A stretch of DNA of 64,000 bases from Magnaporthiopsis rhizophila (lineage: Eukaryota > Ascomycota > Sordariomycetes > Magnaporthales > Magnaporthaceae). A model generated the notes under the pieces. It did not search any database and was not told the DNA's origin. It saw nothing but the letters and a program-made list of their open reading frames with translations. The stretch is taken from assembly GCA_003049465.1 (NCBI GenBank), contig PYSS01000024.1:1-64000 (forward strand), given 5' to 3'. Position 1 is the stretch's first letter, and each line of letters begins with the position of its first letter. Below are positions 44,324-53,668 of this stretch, in pieces. The translations under genes and the position numbers were made by a program.

Positions 44324-44447
44324 GAGCCGCTCAGAATATCTGTTCTTATAACTTTCTTTCTTCCTCGGATGCCGCCCGTGTCATGAAAACCATACGGGCG
44401 GCAGAAAGTTCCTCAGACGGGTGATTTGTTTCTCATCATTGCGGCTT
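44324..44447 (-). ncRNA. box C/D snoRNA-like, array unit 6 (hairpin type)
   Basis: Stem GCCGC/GCGGC extended by wobble, C box AATGATGA, D box CTGA. Perfect 9-bp hairpin GCCGCCCGT/ACGGGCGGC (44371-44379 with 44394-44402) plus an outer AACTTTCT/AGAAAGTT helix. Loop GGTTTTCAT. Versus unit 7, CCCGT/ACGGG replaces CCTGT/ACAGG: a paired change. Confidence 0.8.
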
Positions 44448-44789
44448 TCTAACCCAGAGAACATCGCTGAAGCAGCACTGCCGCAAGATGTATACGGAGA
44501 TGGATGTGGAGGGCGGTGTCGAGACCGAGGTTGACGAAAGGAAATTCTGGACGTACCACACAGATTGCGGACAAGTCACTCTCTATGGTAGAGAGCCTCT
44601 TGGCACAGGCGAGGGCGCCACTCGAAGATGGGGTGGAATGGTCCAGTGAGGGCCAGCTGGCGAGGAAGTCCTGTGTGTGTACGGACAGGTTAGGATCATG
44701 TTCCTTGATATGGAGGAGAAAGTGTGAGAATGTGGGAGAGGGGATGGCAGAGTATATGTGTTAAAGCAGCAAACTGCTGTGTGTTGTAG

Positions 44790-44887
44790 AGAGTCGCTCA
44801 GGTAAAAATTTCTCGATCCTGGGGTGAAGCCGTCAGAAGACTGATTTCATCCTACGGTTGATAGACTGAAGTCGTCATCGTGACTCT
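44790..44887 (-). ncRNA. box C/D snoRNA-like, array unit 5
   Basis: Stem AGAGTC/GACTCT, weak C box (CGATGACGA), D box CTGA, internal CTGA as possible D' box. A GCCGT/ACGGT helix is present but the GGTTTTCAT loop is not. Confidence 0.5.
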
Positions 44888-44999
44888 TGGCGGAGAGTGA
44901 GTGGCGCGAGGATGTCAGGGGTACAGAGAAGAAATTCTGAAAAAAAAAAAAAAACTTACTACGGCGAGAAGCCAGTAGTTAGCAAAGTGCTTTCGCGGA

Positions 45000-45111
45000 G
45001 AGCCTCTCAGTTTTTTTGTTGTTGTTTATCTTTGGGAGGATTTGGCAAAATGCCGAAGCAAATGGATCCACCCTAAAACGATACAGAGAGTGTTGGTCAT
45101 CATCGAGGCTC
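45000..45111 (-). ncRNA. box C/D snoRNA-like, array unit 4
   Basis: Terminal stem GAGCCTC/GAGGCTC (7 bp), C box GATGATGA, D box CTGA. The internal region holds GGCATTTTGCC, a different hairpin from the middle family. Downstream, the branch site CTAAC, acceptor and GTAAGT donor overlap near 44955. Confidence 0.65.
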
Positions 45112-45391
45112 ATTAAAAAAAAAGGGGGATGGTGTTGAAGTCGAGGCCGTGGACGCGGGAGCGAGAATAGCGCGGCGTCGCGTAGAAAATTTCAAAGTCA
45201 GTATTGGTTCATTCAGCGCAGACGGAGAATGGCATTAGGGGGGTGGGGGTGACGTAGCTGGGCAGGAAGAAGCTGGCAAAGATGTCGACATTGGGATTAT
45301 CCGATCTGGTGGGAAAAAAAATTTCATCAGTGTATTATCGCAGTTCGTCGAGCAGAATTTGATGGTGTGTAGCCATGCCATGGTGGGAAAG

Positions 45392-45495
45392 TCGCTCAGG
45401 AGAAGCTCGTAAATTAACTCGCCATCGCGCGAATTCACGGAGTGCAATGGAATTCGCACTCCGAGCGTAGTATCATGTGTTTATCATCATTGCGA
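45392..45495 (-). ncRNA. box C/D snoRNA, array unit 3, possible 18S guide
   Basis: Stem TCGC/GCGA, C box AATGATGA (45484-45491), D box CTGA. Hairpin GGAGTGC/GCACTCC (45439-45445 with 45456-45462). The guide region contains TACGAGCTT, complementary to the universal 18S segment AAGCTCGTA. The D+5 position pairs with the A before GCTCG, the region where yeast snR47 directs Am619. Nine pairs only, so an orthology to snR47 is tentative. Its intron runs from GTGAGT near 45555 to CACCAG near 45306. Confidence 0.65.
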
Positions 45496-45681
45496 GGAAC
45501 TTACCATGCGTGGCGAGGGGAGGAGATGGGAGGACGGGGGGAAGTACTCACAGAAGCAGCGGACTGGTTGAGTTAGAGAAGCTCGAAGGCCTAGAGGTTG
45601 GGGGCTGCAACACATAAAGAAAAAAAGTTGAAAAAGAAAATGAAAAAAAAAAAAAAAATTTTTCACAAAAAAAAAAATCAT

Positions 45682-45770
45682 GCAACTCAGAGTTCTCTTC
45701 AGCTCGGACTGTCAGCGGGAAAATGCCGCTGCAGTTTCCCTCAGCTGTGTGTATTTCTCATCAGCGTTGC
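45682..45770 (-). ncRNA. box C/D snoRNA-like, array unit 2
   Basis: Stem GCAAC/GTTGC, C box CTGATGA (45758-45764), D box CTGA (45687-45690), internal CTGA as D'. The core resembles unit 1 (CAGCYGAGGG and TTCCCGCTGA are shared), so the two are duplicates. Confidence 0.6.
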
Positions 45771-45806
45771 GCGAATAAGATACTAAAAAAGGCGTCAGGT
45801 GGCAAA

Positions 45807-45902
45807 GCGGCTCAGTTGTTCTTTTCAGATAGATTGTGCCTTCAGCGGGAAGATTGTCGGTGCATCTCCCCTCGGCTGTGTATGTGTTTTAATCATCGCC
45901 GC
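45807..45902 (-). ncRNA. box C/D snoRNA-like, array unit 1
   Basis: Stem GCGG/CCGC, relaxed C box CGATGATT, D box CTGA (45812-45815), D' CTGA (45842-45845). Only about 36 bp separate it from unit 2, so the two may share an intron. Confidence 0.5.
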
Positions 45903-46427
45903 AATGTCACCACATCCCCAAGGTATGTTTTGGAGATGGAAGTCAGCGTAGAGGATAATTACAAAAATATACACGGATGGTGGGCGGGGGGATGTCGAAC
46001 TCAACTGTGATGGAGTGGTGGTCTGCGCGAGATGGCGGCGAGGTGTGGTGACGGATGTCGATGTGCCAGCGGGAGGCAGGAGCGCGACGAGATGCTAGAT
46101 GAAAAGTCAGAATTGTCAACGTGCGGATGCGGGAGAAGATGTTGATCCTATTCATGATGAAGTTTATACAGAAGTGTCTGCCAGAGATGGACGCCGATGG
46201 CCATGATGTCTGCGTGGGTGGTGGTGATGCTTGGTGGGTGGTCGAGATTGTTGTGTAGAAAAGTGTGTGTCGGGAGGAAAAAGTTGAGAAGGGCGAGGGA
46301 GGGGGACGAGGGAGGTTCATATACGCAGCCGCGTCTGCTGATCAGTGACTGATCTGGCACGCGTGGATTTTTACGCGTGCCCTGGAAGAAAAAAGAACGT
46401 CGTCGTCCGGCCAGAGCAGAGCCTCCC

Positions 46428-46502
46428 ATTGGCTGACGAGCGTTGTCTCTCTGATAGTGACGCAATGCCCGCATGTCTCATTGCCAAGGCCGTTGTGATT
46501 GG
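46428..46502 (-). promoter_or_regulatory. CCAAT boxes upstream of the snoRNA host transcript
   Basis: Two CCAAT pentamers in minus orientation at 46432-46428 (AGCCAATGG) and 46502-46498 (GCCAATCAC). They lie about 100-180 bp upstream of the pyrimidine-rich leader, with a TATATGA at about 46316-46322. The spacing fits a polymerase II promoter firing leftward into the array. Confidence 0.4.
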
Positions 46503-49500
46503 CAGGCAGGAGGGCAGGAGCGGGGGTCCGGACTGATTTTTTTGGATTTTGATAGAGTCAGACCGTCCTCGGGGGGCAGCGAGGGAAGTGGCAGGAGCGG
46601 CAGTGCCTAGAAGAGGGGTGCTGGGCAGTAGGAGAGGCACTGTGGGCGTTGCCAGACGCCGAGGGGGTGCGTTTTGATATTGGGGCGTGGGAGTTCGTGG
46701 GACAGAGGCGAGAGAGTCGGGCACGCAGCAGCAGGCGTGGTATTCGCAGTGATATCGAGGACACTTGCCACGCTTCCATACACGACGTAGGTCCTCTTGT
46801 ATTCTGCTTTCCCACGAGCACGTAGGCGCCGTGTTGGGCGTGATTCGATCCGCTGGGGAAAGAGATATTTGCATTTTCGCCCTGAGATAGGGGGTTCTCT
46901 CGGCGGCATCACGCCTGCAGCTCTGCCTTAAACGCCCTTGCACTGGCAATGCACGCCTGGATGTCCCATTCGAGTCTATTGCACAGCGTCCTAGATGATT
47001 GATGAGCCTTTGACCGTCATTTTTGGAGGCTGTTCCTGGGATTGTAGAGAGCAACTGCGCGTCCACAATCAGCATCCCGAGCCACGCTGTAGCCCAGCCA
47101 GAGACGCGTTTTTCTTCTCAACGCACGACAGCCCTCGTACTGGCTCTTTGGAAATCAGACTATTAGAGTTGCTGTCCGCGACAAAGTCGATTGTATTTCA
47201 CTGGGGCATTTTGGTGCGTGATGACGTGTCACTCGAAAACAAATCTCCATTGCTGGTGGTGTGGGCCACTTGATCCAGGCGACGGGAGCCGCTTGCCAAA
47301 CATTTTCAAGCATCTTTCCGAAAAACTATTCGCAATTCCGAGTCTCCCGTTGGAAACGGCAGCGTAAGGATACCGGATACACCGGGGGGCATGGCCGACG
47401 CATTGCCAAGTCATCGGGCTACGAGGGCGCGAGCCCCAGGTAGACAACACGCACACAAGGACTCAAATACAGCCGGCCCGGACCCCTGGTTTTGCGGATG
47501 AGTCAGGATGGCATCCTGGTCGTGGCTACGGCCTGCCTGGTCTGCAGAAGGAGCTTACCACGCGTCCTCCCAGCTCCCCGAAAGGGCCTACCATGATGCC
47601 TTGGCACCTTGTCTGCAGAAGGGCTTGGGGGTCGTTACGCTCCCGGATGCCTGCCGTCGGGCCGGGCGGGGACTACAGCTGATACCAGCCGTGGCATATG
47701 TGCTATGAATTCCTTGTATTTGCTACATGGCACTTATAATAAGGCTGGCTACATCCTATCATGGCAATCTTGATTGCGGCAGCTTTTAGATCAATTCTTC
47801 TCCCTATGATACTCAGATCAATTCCTAGAGTCCGAGATTCTTATGGTTCGGCCCTTGGGGAGTCCAACAGCACAACCACTTGATTCTCTAATTAAACTAC
47901 GTGGCACAAATACCGAGCACTTAGTATTGAGCACTGAGTAGATAGCATGTGGCCGCAGGTCGTTCCATCCTTTGTCTCCCCAAAACCAGTATCCAGATGC
48001 AGAGCCTCAGCCTCATGCGGGAGACCAGGTTCGGGGTGGAGGTGCACAGGCCCCACCCTTGGCAGGATCCGTGCACGGTGCCACAAACACCAGTCTCAGC
48101 CTCGCCGTCCTAAGTAAAAGTCCAAGACAGGGCTGACGGCGCGCGTATATTTGCAGCAGCAGATCTCTACCGCATACCCGCCATATATTTTTTTGTATTG
48201 CCGGTAGTCGGTACCCTCCCTTTTTCCTACCATCACTTGCCGCGCCCCACAGCACCCAGCCTCGCCCGTCTTTGACGCTTGGTGTAAGGCTATGCGGGCA
48301 ACCGTGGTGGAGCTAGACGCGACGATGGGCCGCATGAACAAGCTCACTGTCGCCTGTGGCGTTAAGGAGAGCTTCGGAGCTTCTCTCTCAGACCCGCAGG
48401 CGGCCACAGCTCCTGTCCCGAAGTAGGATGTGGAACGACATGTCTCCCAAGCGCCGAACGTGTGGCTGCGGGCCGGCCTTGAACTTTCTAACCCCTGTGA
48501 CAGGACGGACCTACTGTTAGTCTAATTAAAGCTGGAACGCCAGCTTCCCATTAGCTGGTGCGAGAACCCGGAATTGTGGAAGTGTGACTTCTGACTGGTG
48601 GGAGCAGCTCCCAGGTCAGAGAAGACGGTTATGGCGCATCCCTGCGTGGCTGCGGACGCTTGTCGCGCAGGGAGTGAAAGAAGTCGTTCCAGTGTGAAGT
48701 GCTGGCTTGCTTATGGAAGGCCGAATCGGTGCGTCCCAGCCAGCCTTTGCCGATAGCATGGCCCGAAGCCAAGGCCAAGGAGGCGCATGCTGGCCTGTGT
48801 GCGAGGAAACGGAAAGAGGGACAGGCAGGAGGTTTGTTCTGTTCTCGATCTGCCTGAAGTGGAATGCTAAAGTCAGCTTGCTTTTGGAGTGATACAACAC
48901 ATATGGGATGACCCTGGGGAGCCAACAACTCAATCGGGGCTCAGCCTTACAAAGATACCTGGGGGCTGGAGATGGCGTTCGGAGGGTTCGTATACAGCTG
49001 CGAGCGGAGTGTCCGCCATGGGGATATGGAATCATGTCAAGAAGGCGGCTTAGGCCGAAAATATGCTTGCTACATCTAGCGCGGCTCGACCGCTTGCTCT
49101 GTTGCAGGCGTGAGCTGACGGAGAAGACAGGGCGGGTTGCAGTCAAACCCGGACTTTGTGTTAGGAAAGGCGTATTAAATATGTTCTCCCTTGTTGATGA
49201 CAATTTTCAGACGCAGCCTCCGCGCTAGAAGAAGCCCAGGAGGATCACTACCACCCAGCTTTCCGGTTCTCTTTAATAATTTTATGCCTCTATCGGCTTC
49301 GAGTCACCCGTTCTCTATCCATACACGTATGAAGACTGCGGCCGGTGACAGTGCCTGCCTGGCCTTCCGCGCGGCTGTTCGCTCCCACTACACCCTGGGG
49401 CTCTCCAGTAGCATCATTAATTACCAACTGCCGAGTCTTTCTCCATGCCCATCTCCTCTTCCACACCGTGCCTACTGTTGTGCAGAGTTCACTCTTCCTT

Positions 49501-49653
49501 GTTGATGACATCGTTGAGGTCCTGCGGCGGCGAGCCAGTCTGTCCGAGTGTGGCCATGCTTCTCTTGTTGTATTTCAGCGACGCGCAGTATCCGACTTCG
49601 CTCAGAGGTGACCTTGATCTCGGAGGGCGTGCGGCGGTTTGTTCGACCTCGGA
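46503..49653. other. intergenic region, no confident gene
   Basis: Scattered open frames of 60-230 codons on both strands without motifs. A plus-strand stretch at about 48271-48426 reads protein-like (MRATVVELDATMGRMNKLTV) but has no clear start, splice partner or family. Confidence 0.35.
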
Positions 49654-49766
49654 GCAGCCTCTTCTCTTTGCCTCCGGCCTCATAGGCTCGCCCGAGAGTA
49701 TGCGTAGCGCAGCGCGCGTCTTGTCGTGCTGTGTGTGAGCGTCCGGGTATAGCCTTCCGATCTGAC
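49654..49766 (+). repeat. direct repeat, copy 1 (~113 bp)
   Basis: Shares with 49959-50073 the core CTCGCCCGAGAGTATGCGTAG, then GTGTGTGAGCGTCCGGGTA and CTTCYGATCTGAC. Copy 1 has C where copy 2 has T at several sites (GCGCAGCGCGCGTC versus GCGTAGCGTGCGTT), the direction expected of RIP acting on copy 2. Confidence 0.75.
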
Positions 49767-49958
49767 GCAGGAGCCAGCACGCGTCAATCCCACAGACGGA
49801 CACGTGGTGGCGTTTTTGGATTTGTCCTAACCTGTCGCGAGGGAGTGTCCGGCAGGCTTGTAGTAAGATGTCGGTTTTGCATTTTGGAACATTGGGTTGC
49901 TAAAAAGGATCACCCACCTAATGTTTGTGTTGGTATTGCGGCTGCTGCTATGAATCTA

Positions 49959-50073
49959 CAGCTGCTTCTCTTCGCCTCCGGCCTTGTTGGACTCGCCCGA
50001 GAGTATGCGTAGCGTAGCGTGCGTTTTGTCGTTGTGTGTGAGCGTCCGGGTAATTATAGCCTTCTGATCTGAC
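49959..50073 (+). repeat. direct repeat, copy 2 (~115 bp)
   Basis: Second copy of the repeat at 49654-49766, about 300 bp downstream, same orientation. It differs mainly by C-to-T transitions and a small insertion (GGGTAATTATAGCC versus GGGTATAGCC). Confidence 0.75.
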
Positions 50074-50099
50074 CCTGAAACAGGCACATTGTTGGTGTC

Positions 50100-50650
50100 C
50101 TTGGGTTTGCCCTGGGCTGATTTCCCCTGTGGCGCCGAGTTATGATCATGGCTTCGCCATCGAGGGCATCCGCGGTTGCATCGGCACTCTCCGGCCCAAC
50201 GCCTATGCCGGCCTCAGGGACTGGCTGATCCGACTCATCCTCACCATCAACCTCGTCTTCCGACGACTTATCACGGATTTCGTCGCAAACAATATTTGAC
50301 CAGCCACCGGTTGATAGAACGGGGCTTCGCTTTTAGCCTTCGTGGCGCAGTACGATCTTGACAGATTTCGTTGACGAAACTCTCATCGTCCTCGAATCGA
50401 CGGCGGCTCCTTGGCGGTCGTCAATTTCCTCCTCATCTTTAGCTCCGGCCACTTCCTCGTCGTCGTCGTCGTCTTGTGCGTCGTAGTCGGTAATCTTCTT
50501 TGCCAAGTTCTTCAACTGGTGGAACTTTTTGGCGTCCATACTAGCACCCAGAATGTCGTCTATCTCCTTCTTCATCTCGAAATCCTTGAGGTCGAGACGA
50601 AGCGCTCTCCGTCGTCAATGGTTTGCTGGAAGGAGTCACCCACGCAGGTG
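50100..50650 (-). pseudogene. second Brr2-like N-terminal fragment
   Basis: Read leftward, the minus strand gives LKDFEMKKEIDDILGASMDA, FHQLKNLAKKITDYDAQDDD and EIDDRQG. These are the conserved N-terminal Brr2 blocks (KKEIDxILG, LGKKITDYDA, IDERQGVAVVF). After an 80-bp insertion (50284-50363) the acidic segment SSEDEVDGEDESDQPVPEAG continues in another frame. Frames shift upstream of 50575. It covers a part of Brr2 that lies N-terminal to the piece at 10630-11136, so the two fragments are not copies of each other. Confidence 0.7.
50284..50363 (-). repeat. ~80-bp dispersed element, copy 3, with 8-bp target duplication
   Basis: On the minus strand it starts TGTCAAGATCGTACTGCGCC. It is flanked by the direct repeat GATTTCGT (plus-strand sense; 50276-50283 and 50364-50371). 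Removing element and one repeat rejoins the Brr2 reading NEI-RD. The core TAAAAGCGAAGCCCCG is identical to copy 1. Confidence 0.7.
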
Positions 50651-52075
50651 CTGTTGATGCTGCTTAGCATGTTTTCCGCGAGTGGGGCTGGCCAAGGAGT
50701 TTCTGTGCCGGGCCCAGACGCGGGCAAGGCGCATGTCCGGCCGGCCATACTCCGTTGGAACGAGAGAATTGTCAAAACCGAAAGTAGGGGATGGCGTACC
50801 TCGCGCTGGCGGCCTGCGCTGCCGTTGCTCGTTTTCTCCGCTGCCACCCTCCTCGTGGATGGTGGGCATCACCGTTGGGTAGCCGTGGCAGCCAAGGCAC
50901 CACGACGCCCTTCCGCACGTTGTGGAATAGTCGATCCCTTGCTGCTCAGCCTGCAGAGGACGCTGAATCTTTTGTTGCAGATCGCCGTGCAGTAGAGGTT
51001 TCTGTCTGCTTGGTTATGAGTCGAGGATGAAGTGAGCTGGCAAGCTGACAGCAGGTGCCAGGGACGCGGTGGAATATCTCAAGGCAAAAAAAATTCTGTA
51101 TGTGCGCGTAAGGGCGTCACGTGGTGTCATGGGCTGCCCGTTGCCGCGACTGCTCCCGACACGAGGTCACTTTAGAGCTCGCTGTGCAGGTGCGGGGTCG
51201 CAATGTCTCCCTGGACAGGCCCGGGTTGCCGACGTCATGTCTGGTGCGTTGTGTTTTCCCTTTTGGGGCCGGGGTAGCGGGCACCTGGACGCAACATCCC
51301 AGCTGCCCTCCTGTGCTAAGCCAGTGACTGCTGGGTGGGCAGTGCACACACAGCAAGTCTATGGCATCGCCTTCCCTCTGCGCAAACAGTGCTAATTACC
51401 GGCCCAGCGCCATTGCACCTTGATCAATGCCCACGTCTGTGGCTGGGGATTTCGGTACTCTCGATTGGTTGCCGTGCTACGGCGTTAGCCTTTACATTGC
51501 TTTTATTTGGCCTCATACTTCCCCCCTGCTCAATCGCCCGATAGGTGCGTTCCACGGGGCGATGCTCAGATCAACATCGAGCGGTTCTTGGAACACGACG
51601 GCATGGACCCTTCCATCCTTTGTCACGGGAATGTTTGTCGGACAAGGCACCAAGAGGAAGAGTGCGGCCCGTGCCCGGTTTGAGAGACGGCGTCGGAGCC
51701 CGATTTTATGGCCGCGAGAAAACGCTCTGGAGGGCTTCTTGTGCTGCGATGGCTCATGGGGCCCCCTCGGTGAACAAAACGACTGACCGCCAATAATCAG
51801 GGTGACGTTGGACTCCATGGTGAACAGCTGACAAACCCAGCCGTCTTTGCAGCCCACTCGCAGCGACCCTGGCTCTCGTTTGTGTGGTACCCGATGTCCG
51901 GACCGACACGGCGACGGGTCAAATTTAGCCAAAGTCCGATCCTAACTCCCCGGCGACCCAGACGCTTGGCCTCCATCTCGACCAAAACTCTTCTCTTAAT
52001 CTGGCAAATTGCCCTTCGCTGGTAACTGAGACTCTATCTGCCCCCCCGAACTCCATCTATTACCTGTCGCTAAAA
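50651..52075. other. stretch between Brr2 fragment and catabolic cluster
   Basis: No gene recognised. More Brr2-derived sequence may lie at 50650-50850 but cannot be aligned by eye. The last ~150 bp form the 5' flank of the FAH gene. Confidence 0.35.
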
Positions 52076-53097
52076 ATGCCTGTCGTGTGGGAGCGGCTGA
52101 TCCGATTCGTAGCCGACGACGGCAGGACGCTGAGAGGCGAGCCCATCTTGCCCCACCCCGGCTTCGACCTCGGCGACACGACCGAGGACACGCAATTGCA
52201 GGCCCGGGTGATCAAGGGCGACGACATCTACGACGAGACGGGCAAGACGGTCGTCTCGGACGAGGTGGTGACGGTGAAGGAGCTCCTTGGGCCGCTTGCC
52301 CAGGCCGACGTTCCCATTCTTCGCTGCGTCGGGCTGAACTATGCGAAGCACAGTAAGAAGCGTGAATATCGAGGCACGATGCGGCCTGGAAGCTGACAAG
52401 CGGTGCGTTGCCGAAACCCAGTCCGAGAAGCAGGCCGCAGCCCCCCTCCGTTTCCCTTCATCTTCTTCAAGCCCAACACCACGGTTCTGGATCACGGTAC
52501 GGATGTGGTAATTCCCAAGATCGCGCAGGACGACCAGGCAGACTACGAGGGTGAGCTGTGTATAGTGCTAGGTCGAGACGCAAAGGACGTGTCGGTCGCC
52601 GAGGCCCTAGGCTACGTCGCCGCCTACACGTGCGGAAACGACATCTCGGCCCGGAAGCTCCAGAGGGATCCCAAACTTGCCGGCGTCGTGCCGCAGTGGG
52701 GATTCTCCAAGGGCTTCGACACGTTCGCGCCGCTCGGGCCGTGCCTCGTGCGTGCCGACCTGATCGGCGACCCGAAGGAGCTCCTCCTGAAGACGGTCGT
52801 GGACGGGGAGCCGAGGCAGGAGGAGCTGGTCCAGGATTTGCTGTTTGACTGCGCCTACCTGGTCTCGTACCTGTCCTCGGGCACAACGTTACAGGCCGGG
52901 TCCGTCATCATGACGGGCACGCCCGGAGGTAAGCGGATGTGCATCCTTCGAAGGAGCTGGCTCACACTTTTCTGACACGCCATTTCACAGGGGTCGGCGG
53001 TTCCATGAAACCGCCACGATACCTTGTACCGGGAACGAAGATGGAAGTGAGCATCAGTAAGATTGGCACTTTGAAGAACGGGGTCAAATTCGCGTGA
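52076..53097 (+). CDS. fumarylacetoacetate hydrolase-family enzyme (fumarylpyruvate hydrolase-like), 296 aa
   Basis: Exons 52076-52352, 52422-52928 and 52991-53097. Introns start GTAAG and end CCAG/ACAG; the joins give LNYAKHIREAG and MTGTPGGVGGS. FAH-fold hallmarks are CVGLNYAKH, FFKPNTTV, DYEGELCIVLGRDAKDV (metal ligand Glu residues), GYTCGNDISAR-like AYTCGNDISARKLQ, KGFDTFAPLGP and the C-terminal SVIMTGTPGG. The family hydrolyses or isomerises diketo-acids with a divalent metal. Next to gentisate 1,2-dioxygenase the likely substrate is fumarylpyruvate (or maleylpyruvate), giving fumarate and pyruvate in the cytosol; this assignment is from context. The length is normal. Confidence 0.88.
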
Positions 53098-53668
53098 TGG
53101 AGGAGGTTCGGGCCGGTTCCATAGCGGGCTTGAGGGCACACACAATGGAACTTTTTGTGAGAAGCATAGAAACCACGTCTCCCAGACCGCCCAACACCAG
53201 TGAAATCTGCCGAGTAAAATCAGAATCCCTGCGCTGCCTCCAGCCGGATGCAGTACGCTGCGTCGGACAGGGAAATACCAGGTAGGTAGCCTTCACATCC
53301 CTGGCAAGACTACGGATCGTTCCGTTGAGTGGCGTTAGGCTACGCTGCCTGGAATAGGCAATGCAGGACCGGAAGGGGAAAAGGATCCCTGGGTTCATCC
53401 TTGAAAGAAATTACGTGATTGCCAAAAGAGGCCAAACGGCACGCACGGCTCGCCGGTGATTGGACTCGTAGGACCGGCCGGGGAGTTAGGGAACGGTTGG
53501 AGACAAGCCAGCTGCCAAGATGGGTGAAACCCCGGACCAGAGAAATTCCACAAATGGCTGGGTGGGCTTCAACGGGGTCTCGGGGGAATATTAGGCGAAC
53601 ACTCCGCCAGCTTCCAGAGCGTGTACGAGAGCACTCCAACCGCCGCTACCAGACCGTACCCGCCAGCC
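53098..53668. other. intergenic, promoter side of the monooxygenase gene
   Basis: No gene seen. The coding frame of the next gene is open upstream of its ATG, but without an earlier ATG near conserved sequence. Confidence 0.4.

Larger units (their letters stand above)
38172..46330 (-). ncRNA. host transcript of the tandem box C/D snoRNA array
   Basis: The minus strand holds a regular series of introns, each with one snoRNA-like unit. Donors are GTATGT, GTAAGT, GTGAGT, GTACGT or similar; branch sites are CTRAC/CTRAT; acceptors are YAG or AAG. Exons where visible are short: 38386-38416 (31 nt), about 30 nt before the donor at 39757-39763, 40019-40052 (34 nt), 40278-40313 (36 nt), 40538-40571 (34 nt) and 40830-40869 (40 nt). 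The lengths are not multiples of three, so the host is probably non-coding. The first exon is pyrimidine-rich (about 46230-46320). The last acceptor seen is CGTCTAG near 38172. Start and end of the transcript are estimates. Canonical fungal snoRNA host genes are polymerase II transcripts whose introns release snoRNAs after splicing and exonuclease trimming. Confidence 0.6.

Noticed and set aside
39851..44447. Box H/ACA snoRNA interpretation
   Set aside because: No ANANNA hinge or 3' ACA in a fixed place, whereas C and D boxes are in fixed places.
38272..45902. CRISPR-like reading of the regular repeats
   Set aside because: Spacing is about 230 bp, the repeated parts are stems and boxes that covary, and the surrounding genes are fungal.
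38272..45902. Plus-strand RNA with the conserved ATGAAAACC loop
   Set aside because: Only the minus strand gives C box and D box in the correct order beside the terminal stem, and only the minus strand has matching splice signals.
45943..46320. 125-codon minus-strand frame at the head of the snoRNA array
   Set aside because: No family motif; it overlaps the predicted leader and a branch site/acceptor pair, so it is better read as host-transcript leader.
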